Origin: Purpureocillium takamizusanense
Taxonomy: Eukaryota > Ascomycota > Sordariomycetes > Hypocreales > Ophiocordycipitaceae
Reading direction: 5' to 3'
Assembly: GCF_022605165.1 (NCBI RefSeq)
Contig: NC_063068.1
Location: forward strand, 3,720,001-3,784,000
Length of the DNA stretch: 64,000 nt
Part shown: positions 1 through 11,819 of the stretch, in pieces
Numbering within the stretch: the stretch's first letter is position 1
How the letters are laid out: each line of letters starts with the position of its first letter
Translations under genes and position numbers: made by a program
Notes under the pieces: generated by a model
Told to the model about the DNA's origin: nothing
Seen by the model: only the letters and a program-made list of their open reading frames with translations
Databases searched by the model: none

Positions 1-402
1 AAGCCGCGGTATGTAGACAGCGTCGCAGTCGCTGGAGACGTCACTCCCCACAATGCACCATCAGGCTGAACCTTGTCTCCAACTTCAATCATGTCATCAT
101 CGGATGCATGGAAAGGGACAATGACATATTTCGGCCGTCCATCCAAATGACGAATTTGGTAGTCTTTGATTGCGCAGGACTGGGATCGTCGAAGACGGCA
201 ACGCGGGAGAGAGGTATGAAACGTGCTGGCAGCGGCGATCCTCCGGCAGACCAGGCGATCGGGAATTGTCAATGCTTCCTCCTACCATATACGTGCAGAT
301 CCAGTACAGAATGGGCAAGCATCCTTGGAGTAAGAGACAAGACTGCAAAAAGTTAAATCAGGGCGCACGGCCCATTACCTCGTGGAAATCGTGTGACGGC
401 AT
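1..402 (-). CDS. Unknown protein, 5' part only, cut by the left window edge
   Basis: Two exons are proposed. Exon 1 is 379..402 (MPSHDFHE), followed by a 97-nt intron at 282..378 with donor GTAATG and acceptor GGTAG. Exon 2, 1..281, stays open for 93 codons to the window edge. The exon 2 translation is balanced in composition and includes DYQIRHLDGRPKYVIVPFHA and an acidic DDDMIEVGDKV segment, unlike the low-complexity chance frames around it. I do not recognise the family. A better-looking acceptor (TTTTTGCAG near 343) lies inside the proposed intron, so the first exon junction is uncertain. The gene would be divergent from the histidine kinase gene, with 5.2 kb between the two starts. This is an inference from open frame and composition; the N-terminus could be wrong even if exon 2 is right. 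Confidence 0.45.
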
Positions 403-1487
403 TTGAAAAAGGGAGGATCAGCCAATGTGCCAGGATCCTGGGCTGGGGATCCAGTCATTGTACCTAGCAAGATGTGCGGAACCTACTTTGCGCTCCGATC
501 CGAGCGAGTGGACGACTGGAGACGCGAGAGGGACGCCTGCCCCCATTGCGCCCCCAATGCAGTGGCTATGGCTACGTCTCCTGACATTACCTATTGGGAA
601 GCCCCTGGTCAGGGCCGTAGTACTTGGGCATGGCATCTACTGATGTGGCATGAGCATGAGTCTGCGTAGTGGCAGCGGGGCAGCGGGGGCCTCCTGTGCC
701 TGCAGGTGGCAGGCATGCCCCGGTTCGGAAGCGTTCCGAACACGCCGCAGGACAAGAAGCCGTCGGTTGTCGCCAGGCAGTGTACGGAGAAGGTAGAGAG
801 AGATATTGGACGGTGCCTGCAAGCCATCGATGTGGCTGAGGAGCGTTTCCTTCGCAGGGGCATCAGTTCTTGAGGTCCGGCACCTTGGCATGCAAAGTTG
901 CTTGCTTCCAGGGGAGTTCGGCCAGTCTGCGTCGCGACAAGAATCAACGTCCAGGGCTCACCGTCCCAGGTCGTCGCCGAGCGTGAAGAGAGGGGCGCGA
1001 GGCGAGGCGGGGCCGCCGAAAAGAAGAAAAAAAGGGGTTCACGGTTCGCCCGCGCCAAACACGGCAATAGGGGGGCGCGGCGCATGAAAGGCGGGCACGC
1101 GAAAAGATTCGCACAAAGTCTGACAACGATCCGGAGCGCGCGGCGATTGGCCTGTCGGCGCACGATGGCTGTGGGCGTGGAGCCAGCGACCTACCCATGA
1201 CGTCGGCGGCTGCGGCGCCTGCTCCTCCCATCTCGTACACTTCCCCCACAAACTCGTACTAGAACGCTCCACTTGCACTGCCAAAATGCGCAAAGGGGTC
1301 CCAGATTCCATGGCTCCAGGGACCCGCGTTCAGGTGCGGCACTGGCCACTCGGGGCTCTACCTGGCCTGGGTATGGGTGACTGGATGCCTGGGAGCGGGA
1401 ATACCACTGTCGGAGGGGCAGAGGCCTGTACTGGCGACGACGTTATCTCGAGCCATGCCGTGTTCTTTCCTGAAACAAGCAAAGGAA

Positions 1488-1505
1488 GGGGGGGGGGGGG
1501 GGGGG
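1488..1505. repeat. Run of 18 G
   Basis: An uninterrupted homopolymer of 18 G on the plus strand lies in intergenic DNA and is followed by a GC-alternating stretch. It may form a quadruplex and is a likely length-variable or sequencing-error site. Confidence 0.9.
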
Positions 1506-4149
1506 CGGCGCGCGCGGAGATGCAGATCTGGAGATGGGAAATGTCAATCGCCGGGTTCTCGCGCAGGGGCGATGCTGTGCACCAGAGACGTGGAAGCACG
1601 CGGTGATGGAGAAGCAGCGCAGATCGTGAGTTTGCAGACTGGGAGAGGTAATGAGGCGGTCATAATGAGGCGCCTCCTGTCTGTCTGCTGGTTCCCGTCA
1701 GGCGTGCCCTCTTGGAGATTGGACGACCCTTGGAGGCAATTTGCAGCCCATGGTGCCATGATGTTGGCGCAAACTCCTGTGCTGTGCTCATATGCATGCA
1801 TTCCTGCGCCTTTGACTCGACTGCCGATTCGCTGCTTGAACCTGTGGACGAGCCAGGTCGTCGTCTCGAGTGGCACAAACAATCAGCGACCCAACGGCTG
1901 TTTGCCGCTGCGGGCCAGTCAGTGATGGAGTGGTAGGGGTCTTTCTTTCTTTGTTGGCCTGCGCCGCACAGTGTTTTTGCTTCGCTCGACAGTGGGGAAG
2001 CCAACAGCCCAGCGCTTCCCAGAGTGGGAAAGCATGGAGTGCTCGGCGTGGCCGCCGCCTGCCGGCTTCCAGCGTGGATGGAGGTTCCAGGTTGTTTTAG
2101 CGCGCCCCCGGTTGCTCACCGAGGAGGTGGCTTTTGTGATGGAATGCAGGCACTTCAGCCTCAAACGGCAAACATTCCCACAGCACCCGGACCCTGACTG
2201 CCAGCCCAGGAAAGAGAGTCGGACTGTAGTACAGGTACATCGAAGGCAGCAGTGCAAGTACCTTCGGCGGTTGCTGAGCTGGGCGTCCGGGCCAAGGACT
2301 GCGCCGGCTACGGTGCGCCCTTGCATCATCGCATCAGCCTCTCACTAGGCAGATACCAAGAACATGCTCGCCAACCATTGCGTTCCATTTTCTAGGTGCG
2401 AAGGACATACGTACTACTATCTGCTACTTAGTACTGTAGGTAAGTAAGGTATCCTGTACGGTGTTGAACGTGGTGGGCCGACCGTATACTGAAGAGCGCT
2501 GTCTTGCGGCAAGCCTGGTGGGTAGGTACTAAAGTAGCGAGCTCACGGCGCCCGCGGCGCGAGCAGAGGGGCGGCACGGAACGACTTGCAGCCCCCTCCA
2601 CTGTCCTTGACGCGTGGGCAGGCGTGCATGTCGTCCAATCCAGCGATGGGCCCCCTGGCACCCGGACATCAAGTGACCTATCTCAGTGTCTCTGCACGCC
2701 TCATCCCGTGCGGTGCTGGCCCCCTCCCGCCTACGCAACCAGCGAGACGTCAGGATTCGCGACTGGGGTGCCGTTTAGTTATTGCCGTGAGCAACAAGTA
2801 CTAAGGGTCCAGATAACACTCCGGTCTTGGACATGACGACACACCCTGGCTTCGTACAGCAACAACAGCCTTGGAGATCCCCCACATTTCGCTGGACGCG
2901 GCGCTGGACCGAGTCAGCTAGTGGCCGGCCAGGCGGCGCAACACGAGGAGGAAAGGAGAAGCAAAATTCAAATTTAGCAAAGACCCCGTCGAAATATGGA
3001 CGCCGTGGACGCCATTCAGAAAGCCCACTCAGGCGAGGGCGGGTGTGCCCCTCACCAGGAGACGAGAGGTAGATAGGTATTTGCTCGCCGAGGCAGCGCC
3101 GCTTTATAAGTTAGGCGCCCGGCCGTGCGGGACGCCATCTCAAGCACACAGAGAGGGGGTGTACTAAGGTATGCCAGTGGCCGCTGACCAAGGGCACGGG
3201 ACAGCCGCTGGAGCACCTTGCCCAACCGCCGCGATGGAAGGCAGTAGTAGTAGGTAGTAGCGTTAGTTTAACTGCGCTCGCGGACGAACGTCCGGGGCCG
3301 CACCGCAACGACGGGGGGTGCAGATGGCCTGCCGGCACCGCGGTTGTTTCAAGCACCTCGAGGGGGCCAGACCGGCGAGAGGGGAAGCACATTGTGGCGC
3401 GTGCGATTGGCATCAGTCATGCACGCGTGCGCGCATGGTGTTGCTACCGTCGACGACGCTTTCCAAGGTGCTGGTGCCGATGCTGCGCGCCACAAGACCG
3501 CCTGAGAGGGCATGTGACGACAAATCGGTCCACTTGTTGTTGTCTCATCCAATGTGCTCATTGTCAAGACGGGAGGTGGGATGGGAGGGCACAACTTGCG
3601 TGCAATGCCCCGATATTGGCCCCCGGTCGCGCGGCCAAGGCTGCCTCTACTACTACTCGACGCCGTGTAGCGCCTGCAAACTGCTCTCATTATACTACTT
3701 AATTGAGGCAGTATTGAATGCTGGGCAACGACGCTTGCCTCCTATCGCGAGCGCCGCGGCGTCGGCTGTCGACAGTCAAATGCGTATGTGTTCCGTGCCA
3801 GGTAGCACTGGCTTCCCTCTCCGGCACCACAATCTTAACTACGGTACTTCGTACGTTCGTAGTTCCCCCGGGGAGCCCTTGACCCAAGACACCTCAGAGC
3901 CGAACAGCGGTGCATGGCGGGGACCGGACGTTTTTGCGCTAATGGCGGCGTCGCTCTCATGGCCTGTTCAATCGGTTCGTACCTACCTAGTTATTTATTG
4001 GTTACGGGGCTTCACCTCCGCCGCCGCCGGGCGTCAGCTGCTTCGCGCTGCTAGGTGCCCGAGTAGGAGCCTACCTTAGGTCTAGTACACGTTTAGTGCC
4101 TCACGTCCAGCTTGCTGGGCGGCACACAGGTAGGACGAAGGCAACCTTT

Positions 4150-4162
4150 GGGGGGGGGGGGG
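4150..4162. repeat. Run of 13 G
   Basis: A homopolymer of 13 G on the plus strand, intergenic, with no coding role visible. Confidence 0.9.
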
Positions 4163-5377
4163 ACCTACGAAGTACTGACCCAAAGTGCCCGCGTTCAAAG
4201 TGAATGAGAGAGATGCGGTGTGCTCGCTCTGCTGGTGGTCGCATCTCCGGGGCAGTGCTAGTACGGCGCTTCAACGATGCTCCACGTATTCGAGACTGAG
4301 GCAAGTCTCTCAGCCAGCACGTTGACGGCAACCGCTGAATCACCAGCGACGTACAATACCTCCGCGTAGGATAAAATCGTGCAATGATGCCTATCGCGGC
4401 CGGGTTGGGTCCTCAGGGGCGCCTATCCTCCGCAACGGTGGCTCTGGCTTTGCGCATTGACTTTGGGTCTGCAGCACTGCAGGTCGAGCAGATGTGCCTG
4501 GCCAGCCTGTAGAACAGTGACTGTAGGTAGGTAACCTGTACGTATTCTGCCTCACCGCGAGTGGCTGCCTACCTTAGTCGCCGTTGCGCATGGGAACCTC
4601 TCGCCGAGCGTGCTACGCCACACAATTATTCCGCTCAACCAACGAGAGGCCCCTTTTCTGCGGCTCGCAGGCAAATGGGCTGGGGGCTCAAACGAAAAGC
4701 AGCGCATTATATCCTCCTCGTCGCCCGGGTCTGTTGCACAGTACGGCATCGCACGAAGTGATGAGGTGATGAGGTGCGCGTAGTGGGTGGTTTGCCCGCA
4801 GGCCCCCTCCCCCCCAGCAGGCCGGCCGGCTGCAAGGACGCCAGACCCGAAGGGCCCAGCCCAACGGCGTCCCCCTCCGCGGGCACCCCTCCACTCCTTG
4901 CGCACTCCAGCGCGTTGGTCGCCCTCCTCCTCTTCCTCGCAAAACCCGCTCCCCGTCGCTGTTGTCCACCGGCCTCTCACTGGGCGGCGCTTTAACTCGT
5001 ACCTCCACCCGTGCGCCCACACACTGCCTACCTACCCTCTCCCTCGGCGTTCCCTGTCTGACGCCTGGTGCGAGACCTGCCTGCTCCTGGGCCTCGACCC
5101 TTTTTCTCCTCCTCCCTCCCATTCCCAACCAACGCCCCGTTGGAGTCGCAGCTTTTGTTCGCGCCTCGGTGACCGGTCCGTTCAACCCACGGCCGGCCGC
5201 AAGCCATCCATCATCAGCAGCGAATTCGTCTCCACGATCCCTATTTCTTGTGCACTGCGTCCGTCCTACGGTGTCTTTAGGTCCCAGCGCGCAACGACCG
5301 CCTCCCCCACGGTGTCCTGCCTGTGGCACTCCGCTCTCCCTCTTCCTCACGTCGGCACCCCCTCCTTCGCGGAACGA

Positions 5378-5410
5378 ATGATGCTGGGCCACTGGCGTGA
5401 ATCCTGTTAA
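5378..5410 (+). other. Possible upstream ORF in the kinase leader (10 codons)
   Basis: ATGATG opens a 10-codon frame (MMLGHWRESC) that ends at TAA 5408-5410, about 240 nt before the kinase start. It lies in the pyrimidine-rich putative leader. Whether it is transcribed is unknown; if it is, it would precede the main ORF and could lower its translation. Confidence 0.3.
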
Positions 5411-5652
5411 CCGTCGCTTATATCGAGTTCGCGTTTCGAACGAGTCGCTTTTTCTCTCGCCTCTCACACGACGACCGCTTTCGCCTCGCATCGAAGCGCC
5501 TTTTCGCGCGACCGTTCACACCTTTACCGAACCTGGGGTCCTGCTATCCTGGTTGCCGCCCTCGCATCCACGCCAGATCACCATCGATCATTATACGACC
5601 CTGATCTAGCAAGACTGCCGTCTGCGCAATCTTGCCATCATCCGTCGGCGCC

Positions 5653-8600
5653 ATGGTGGACGATAATGTGCTGGTGGCGGCGGCCGAGGTGGTTGCCTCG
5701 CTTGCCGCCGACTCAAAAGCCTCATCGTCCTTAGCAATCGGGCTGAGCTCCCGGATCAAGCTGCCTGGTCGCGACACACCAGCGAAACGGAATCTTGAAG
5801 CCGAGCTCGAGCAACTGGCACTTCGCGTTGGCCAGCTTGAGAACAGGGCATCGGCCTCCGCTTCGGCCATCCTGCCCGAGACCCCAAATGAAGTCAATGA
5901 CTCTCTGTTTGGCGAAGAAGGTAGTTCCCACAGAGCGCTGGGTACTAGACCCAAATTGTCCAATACCGATCAAGGTAGCTCGGACAAACCGACTCTTGTG
6001 CCTCGCCGGCTGACGAAAGAAGCGCTGGAAGGACTGCGCGAACACGTGGACGGCCAGTCCAAACTCCTGGATAGGCAGCGACGAGAACTGGTCGGCGTCA
6101 ACGCCCAGCTTCTTGAGCAAAAGCAATTACAAGAGCGCGCTCTCGAGGTACTCGAGCAGGAGCGCGTCGCAACGCTCGAGAGGGAACTCTGGAAGCATCA
6201 AAAGGCCAATGAGGCCTTTCAGAAGGCTCTAAGAGAAATTGGCGAGATCGTTACGGCCGTCGCCCGTGGTGACCTGACCATGAAAGTCCGTATGAATACG
6301 GTTGAAATGGACCCAGAAATCACCACGTTCAAACGGACCATCAACGCCATGATGGATCAGCTCCAAATATTCGCCAGCGAAGTGTCTCGTGTGGCTCGCG
6401 AGGTCGGCACCGAGGGTCTCCTCGGCGGACAGGCTCGAATCGGCGGCGTTGATGGGACATGGAAAGAACTCACAGACAATGGTGAGATCTTCATCCTCTC
6501 TTGCGCATATCAAGAACTGAGGACTGACTGAATGTGCTTTTCAGTGAACGTCATGGCCCAGAACTTGACAGACCAAGGTATGACACTTCCTACTCCATCG
6601 TACCATGCTCAGCGCAGGTCCACGTGCGTGCATGGCTTGTATTGACAAGGAGCGATATCTAGTGCGCGAGATTGCTTCCGTCACGACAGCAGTCGCCCAC
6701 GGCGACCTGACCAAGAAGATTGAGCGACCAGCCCGGGGTGAAATATTGCAGCTTCAGCAGACCATCAATACCATGGTAGACCAGCTGCGGACCTTCGCGT
6801 CTGAAGTTACACGCGTCGCTAGAGACGTCGGAACTGAAGGTATACTAGGCGGACAAGCTGACGTCGGTGGGGTCCAGGGCATGTGGAACGACTTGACGGT
6901 AAACGTCAATGCCATGGCCAACAATTTGACGACCCAGGTACGCGACATTATCAAGGTCACGACAGCAGTCGCCAAGGGCGATCTCACCCAGAAGGTCCAG
7001 GCCGACTGCAGGGGTGAAATTTTCGAGCTCAAGTCAACCATCAACTCCATGGTGGACCAGCTCCAACAATTCGCTCGCGAAGTTACCAAGATCGCCCGAG
7101 AGGTCGGAACCGAAGGTCGCCTCGGCGGCCAGGCTACCGTACATGACGTTGAAGGAACATGGAGAGATCTGACCGAAAACGTCAACGGCATGGCCATGAA
7201 TCTCACCACGCAGGTGCGCGAGATCGCCAAGGTCACAACAGCTGTAGCCAAGGGCGACCTTACGAAGAAGATCGGCGTGGAGGTGAAGGGAGAAATCCTC
7301 GAGCTGAAAAACACAATCAACCAGATGGTTGACCGCTTGGGCACATTTGCGGTAGAAGTGAGCAAGGTGGCCCGAGAAGTCGGCACAGACGGCACGCTTG
7401 GGGGCCAGGCCCAAGTTGCCAATGTTGAAGGCAAATGGAAGGACTTGACTGAAAATGTCAACACGATGGCGTCAAATCTGACCGTACAGGTACGAAGCAT
7501 TTCTGCCGTAACGCAGGCGATCGCAAACGGCGACATGAGCCAGACGATCGATGTGGAGGCGAATGGAGAAATACAGGTACTCAAAGAGACTATCAACAAC
7601 ATGGTCTCGCGGTTGTCGAGCTTCTGCTATGAGGTACAAAGAGTCGCCAAGGATGTGGGCGTCGATGGCAAGATGGGTGCCCAAGCAGATATCGCCGGCT
7701 TGGACGGCCGCTGGAAAGAGATTACGACAGACGTGAACACTATGGCTAGCAACTTGGTGAGTGGCCTCTCGATATACTCTCGTCATACAGAAGATCGTCG
7801 AGGCTAATAATTTACAGACGACGCAAGTGCGCGCCTTCTCAGATATTACGAATCTCGCCACCGATGGCGACTTCACAAAGCTCGTGGATGTTGAGGCCTC
7901 TGGCGAGATGGATGAGCTGAAACGAAAGATCAACCAAATGATTTCCAACCTTCGCGACAGTATTCAAAGAAACACCCAAGCCAGAGAGGCTGCCGAGCTC
8001 GCCAACAAGACAAAATCTGAGTTCCTTGCCAACATGTCTCACGAGATTCGCACACCGATGAACGGCATTATTGGCATGACGCAACTTACGCTTGATACCG
8101 ACTTGACACAATATCAGCGGGAGATGCTAAATATCGTTAATAATCTTGCGAATAGCCTTCTAACGATTATCGATGACATCTTGGACCTTTCCAAGATCGA
8201 GGCCAGGAGAATGGTCATTGAGGAAATCCCGTATACGTTGCGAGGAACCGTCTTCAATGCCCTCAAGACCCTCGCGGTCAAGGCGAATGAGAAATTCCTA
8301 GATCTAACCTATAAGGTAGACAGCACTGTTCCCGATCATGTTATCGGCGACTCGTTCCGCCTTAGGCAAATCATTCTCAATCTCGTGGGCAACGCCATCA
8401 AGTTCACGGAGCACGGAGAGGTCAGCCTCACCATCAAGGAATGGGCTGATCAAGACGACGTTGGGGCTGGCGAATACGCTGTTGAGTTTGTCGTTGAAGA
8501 TACTGGCATCGGAATCGCTCAAGATAAACTAAACCTCATTTTCGACACGTTTCAGCAGGCGGATGGGTCGATGACACGAAAATTTGGCGGCACTGGCCTG

Positions 8601-9820
8601 GGGCTCTCTATCTCGAAGCGCTTGGTCAACCTCATGGGCGGCGACCTTTGGGTAAACAGCGAGGCTGGCAAAGGCAGCCAGTTCCACTTCACCTGCCGAG
8701 TTAAGCTCGCATCAAACGACACAGAGTCAATCAAGAAGCAACTCCACCCTTACCAGGGCCATCAGGTTCTTTTTGTTGACAAGGCCCAGTCAAGCTCGGG
8801 TGCGGAGATCCGAGCGATGCTAGATCAGATCGGCTTACACCCCGTTGTTGTCGATTCGGAAAAGAGCTCCGCCCTTACACGCCTCAAGGCTGGCGGCGCG
8901 CTGCCTTACGATGCCATTCTTGTCGACTCAATCGATACAGCCAGGAGACTCAGAGCTGTCGACGACTTCAAGTACTTGCCAATTGTCCTGTTGGCCCCGG
9001 TTGTCCATGTCAGCCTCAAGTCTTGTCTCGACCTAGGTATTACTTCATACATGACGACACCTTGCGCGCTGATCGACCTCGGCAACGGTATGATCCCCGC
9101 GCTAGAGAATAGGGCAACACCATCCCTGGCCGACAACACGAAGTCCTTCGAAATCCTGCTGGCCGAAGATAATACGGTCAACCAAAGGCTTGCCGTCAAG
9201 ATTCTAGAGAAGTACCACCACGTCGTGACTGTCGTTGGGAACGGGTGGGAGGCGGTCGAGGCAGTCAAGGAGAAGAAGTTTGACGTTATTCTCATGGATG
9301 TCCAAATGCCGATCATGGTACGTTATTTACTTCGCGGCAATGACACTTGAAGCATTTGCGCTAACATGGCGAGCAGGGAGGGTTCGAGGCCACAGGCAAG
9401 ATTCGCGACTACGAGCGAAGCATGGGTACCCATCGAACCCCGATCATTGCCCTCACGGCCCATGCCATGATGGGGGACAGGGAGAAGTGCATCCAAGCCC
9501 AGATGGATGAATACTTGTCAAAGCCCTTGCAGCAGAATCACCTCATACAGACCATCCTCAAATGCGCCACGCTGGGCGGGCCTCTTCTCGAGAAGAACCG
9601 CGAGCGCGAGCTAGCCATCCAGGCCGATGCAAAGTCCTCGAGTCACAAGGAAACTGGGCAGGGCCTGCTTCGCCCTGCGCTTGAGAATCGGGCAATGACG
9701 ACCCGAGAGCCCATGACCACAGGCACTCCGGACAGCCGGGGCGTTGCCTCGGCTGACCAAGAAGACCCCTGGGCAAGAGCACGTCGCGATCTCTCTGATC
9801 TGCGGAGTATCTCGAGCTAA
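5653..9820 (+). CDS. nik-1: Group III hybrid histidine kinase (osmosensor, NIK1/OS-1 type)
   Basis: Cytosolic two-component sensor that feeds the HOG osmotic-stress MAPK pathway; in fungi this family is also the target route of phenylpyrrole and dicarboximide fungicides. Exons: 5653..6481, 6545..6577, 6663..7756, 7818..9317 and 9377..9820, giving 1299 aa, the usual length for the family. The protein carries five complete HAMP units of about 90 residues plus a sixth partial one (about residues 190-705), each with a GDLT-like and a VGTEG-like core. The H-box [12 protein letters not shown] follows, with the phospho-His near 727, then N, G1 (DTGIGI) and G2 (GGTGLGLSI) ATP-site motifs. A receiver domain comes last, with the phospho-acceptor Asp near 1146 in LMDVQMP and a conserved KPLQ. 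The start at 5653 has a good context (GCCATGG); an in-frame upstream extension has no ATG. No membrane segment is visible, as expected. Exon 2 is only 33 nt long. Confidence 0.97.
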
Positions 9821-11234
9821 CCGAGGAACCTGGGCGCTCTCAGTGGCTCCTGAGGTCGCATAGCACTTAGTGGCGCTCTCGTGTCTCGACCGGTCTCGCC
9901 GTGCGTCTAGTCGTTTCTATCCCGCCACGATCCCGACGTCACTTCGCTGCATATCAACATCATCGAGGCGCGATCGAACAGACAAACGTTGACCCTGCCG
10001 GACGCGAAGTTCAAATTTGTCAACTCATGTACTTTCGGAATGGCTAATCGTGGCATACCCTACCTACGCCACGGCTACATGACCCATTTCGGGCCCACTG
10101 GCTTATGATACTTTGTCTGGCTTGTCCTGCCGGCCACCCAAAGCTCGAAGGTCTAGAGTGCTTCACGCGCCTTGCCTTTGATCACGCTCTGGCCACACCA
10201 GCCCATTTATGCTTCATCCGTTCTGGTTGGCGACGCAGACCCCAAGACTCGATACCAGCGTCCCTACCCCACAGGGCTCAACATTATGCATGCTTTTATT
10301 GGTTTTTGCTTTAGTCGAGAAGGTCTTTAATGTCATTGTCAGACATCGATGCGGATTTTCTTTACTTCCTCTACTGTATTTTACATAACGGAGTTTGGGG
10401 AGTTTTTGGTCATCTAGCGTCATGGTCGTGACCTTTTGTCTGGGTCACTCCATCTCCGCTTGACCCCGTACCCAGCTGTGAGCGGTGGCGCGCAGATGGT
10501 AGGCATGGAAGAGCGTCGTGTGCGCTTTGCATTTTCTCTTGGCAAGCGCAAGAAGGGGCTCAAAATTCGAGCGACATTGGACGCTCGATTCAGCTTTATG
10601 CTTGTCGGAGTTACTTGACTCGCAGGCGTGAAGATCGAAGGACATAGCGAGAGAGAATGTATGCATGCACATACAAAATACTTCACTTGTGATTTACATG
10701 CGCCACAGTCGGCCGTGTTGTTCCCGTTGCTGTGTGAACCGTAGCATGCCTCGCCAGCCCGCACTTGGCCATGCAACTCAATAAAGGAGACTCCAGTGTG
10801 ACAAGAGAGTTCACTACGAGGTTGATAACACGATGGATGCTGCGAGGCCGTGGTCTTTAATTGTTCCCTCTATCACTGCTGCTCTACAGAGATCCATTCC
10901 TCTTCCCGACCGACCGCATGCACTCAGTCACTCACGAGCATAGCGACACACACTAGCCGCGGCCCTTTGACCGCCACAGGTGTCATCAACCAGTGATGGC
11001 ATGACACTTTCGCACCTCCAACTGTAGTGTCTAATCCGAAACTCGAGGGCACGCATTTGTTGCCAAGTGACAGTGGGCATGGTGTATCAAGCCGTTGATG
11101 CAAGTTGGTGCGCAAGATACAAGTTCATTTCCATGACCAAAACGCAAGGATGGGCTCACACGATGATAACGGGACGGCCTGGGTGTTGGTGACGCTCGGA
11201 TGTTCCGGTCCCTTGTTTGTTTTCGGCAGCCAGC
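9821..11234. other. Convergent 3' region between kinase and small coiled-coil gene
   Basis: This 1.4 kb presumably holds both 3' UTRs. Only short overlapping chance ORFs are seen. The part from 10270 to 10400 is T-rich and could hold polyadenylation signals of the kinase transcript. I saw nothing else. Confidence 0.55.
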
Positions 11235-11819
11235 TCATTCAGTAGTCCTCTTGTCGGAGCCTTCTGCGGCTGAGGCTTCGTTACCAAGCCTACTACTGGT
11301 TTGAGGTTTGTCTTCACTGTTGGCGTCAGTGGTCGGGGCCTTCCCATCGGCTGCCGGAGACGAAGCGCCGGTCTTGTCGTCGAGGGCGTCCAACATGGCG
11401 TCGAGCTTGCTCTCGAGCGTCGTTAGGCTCGCCTCGAGCGCTGCAGCGGCTTGTTCACCTCTATCTCATGGGCAGAAGTGAGTGAATGAGCAAGATGTCC
11501 CTCTCTAGGGGTGGGCTTCATGAGCTCGAGGGATGCTGTACCTGGCAAGATCTCGATATGCCTGTGGGTCGGTGCGGGTGCCGGGACGGCATCTTCGTTA
11601 GCCAATGGTCCCCAAAACTCGCACTTTGGAGTATTGGTTTTGGCGAAGTCATAGGGGTATAGGATGCCGACAGGACTCCTTCAGGTCCTTGCGGATGGAT
11701 GGTGGAGGAGTGGGGAGTCGCGCCAAAAGGTGAGTGCCGCTGCGTACCTGAGCCAAGTCGGTAACCTCATCATTCCCTTGCTTCCAACTCTCGACATCCT
11801 CTGCAGTAGTAGGTGACAT
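11235..11819 (-). CDS. Small acidic coiled-coil protein, 105 aa, three exons
   Basis: Assembled by eye from three exons: 11748..11819 (24 codons), 11542..11561 (only 20 nt) and 11235..11460. The introns are 186 nt (11562..11747, GTACGC..CCACAG, with CTAAC about 40 nt before the acceptor) and 81 nt (11461..11541, GTACAG..GATAG). The joined reading frame has no stop. It gives an N-terminal MSPTTAEDVESWKQGNDEV, then a continuous heptad-like helix (DLAQAYRDLARGEQ, ALEASLTTLESKLDAMLDAL), then a disordered Ser/Thr/Glu/Lys tail. Coiled-coil continuity across both splice junctions is the main support for the model. I believe similar short proteins exist in other filamentous ascomycetes but cannot name a family or function. 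A longer middle exon is possible, because the 186-nt intron contains an open stretch. The gene is tail to tail with the histidine kinase. Confidence 0.65.

Larger units (their letters stand above)
403..5652. other. 5.2 kb intergenic region upstream of the histidine kinase
   Basis: I see no convincing gene here. All six frames carry overlapping chance ORFs, as expected in GC-rich DNA. It holds two long G-runs (1488-1505 and 4150-4162), GTAC-rich short tracts (about 2395-2455, 3232-3262 and 4505-4545), a TATA-like GCTTTATAAG near 3101, and a strongly pyrimidine-rich tract from about 4800 to 5640. That tract is probably the core promoter and long 5' leader of the downstream kinase gene. Confidence 0.6.

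Noticed and set aside
4688..5491. 267-codon minus-strand ORF upstream of the kinase
   Set aside because: Antisense of the C/T-rich leader; Arg/Gly-rich, with overlapping plus-strand frames equally open.
6754..7602. 282-codon minus-strand ORF inside the kinase gene
   Set aside because: Shadow of the HAMP repeats on the opposite strand, repeating the same pseudo-motif once per HAMP unit.
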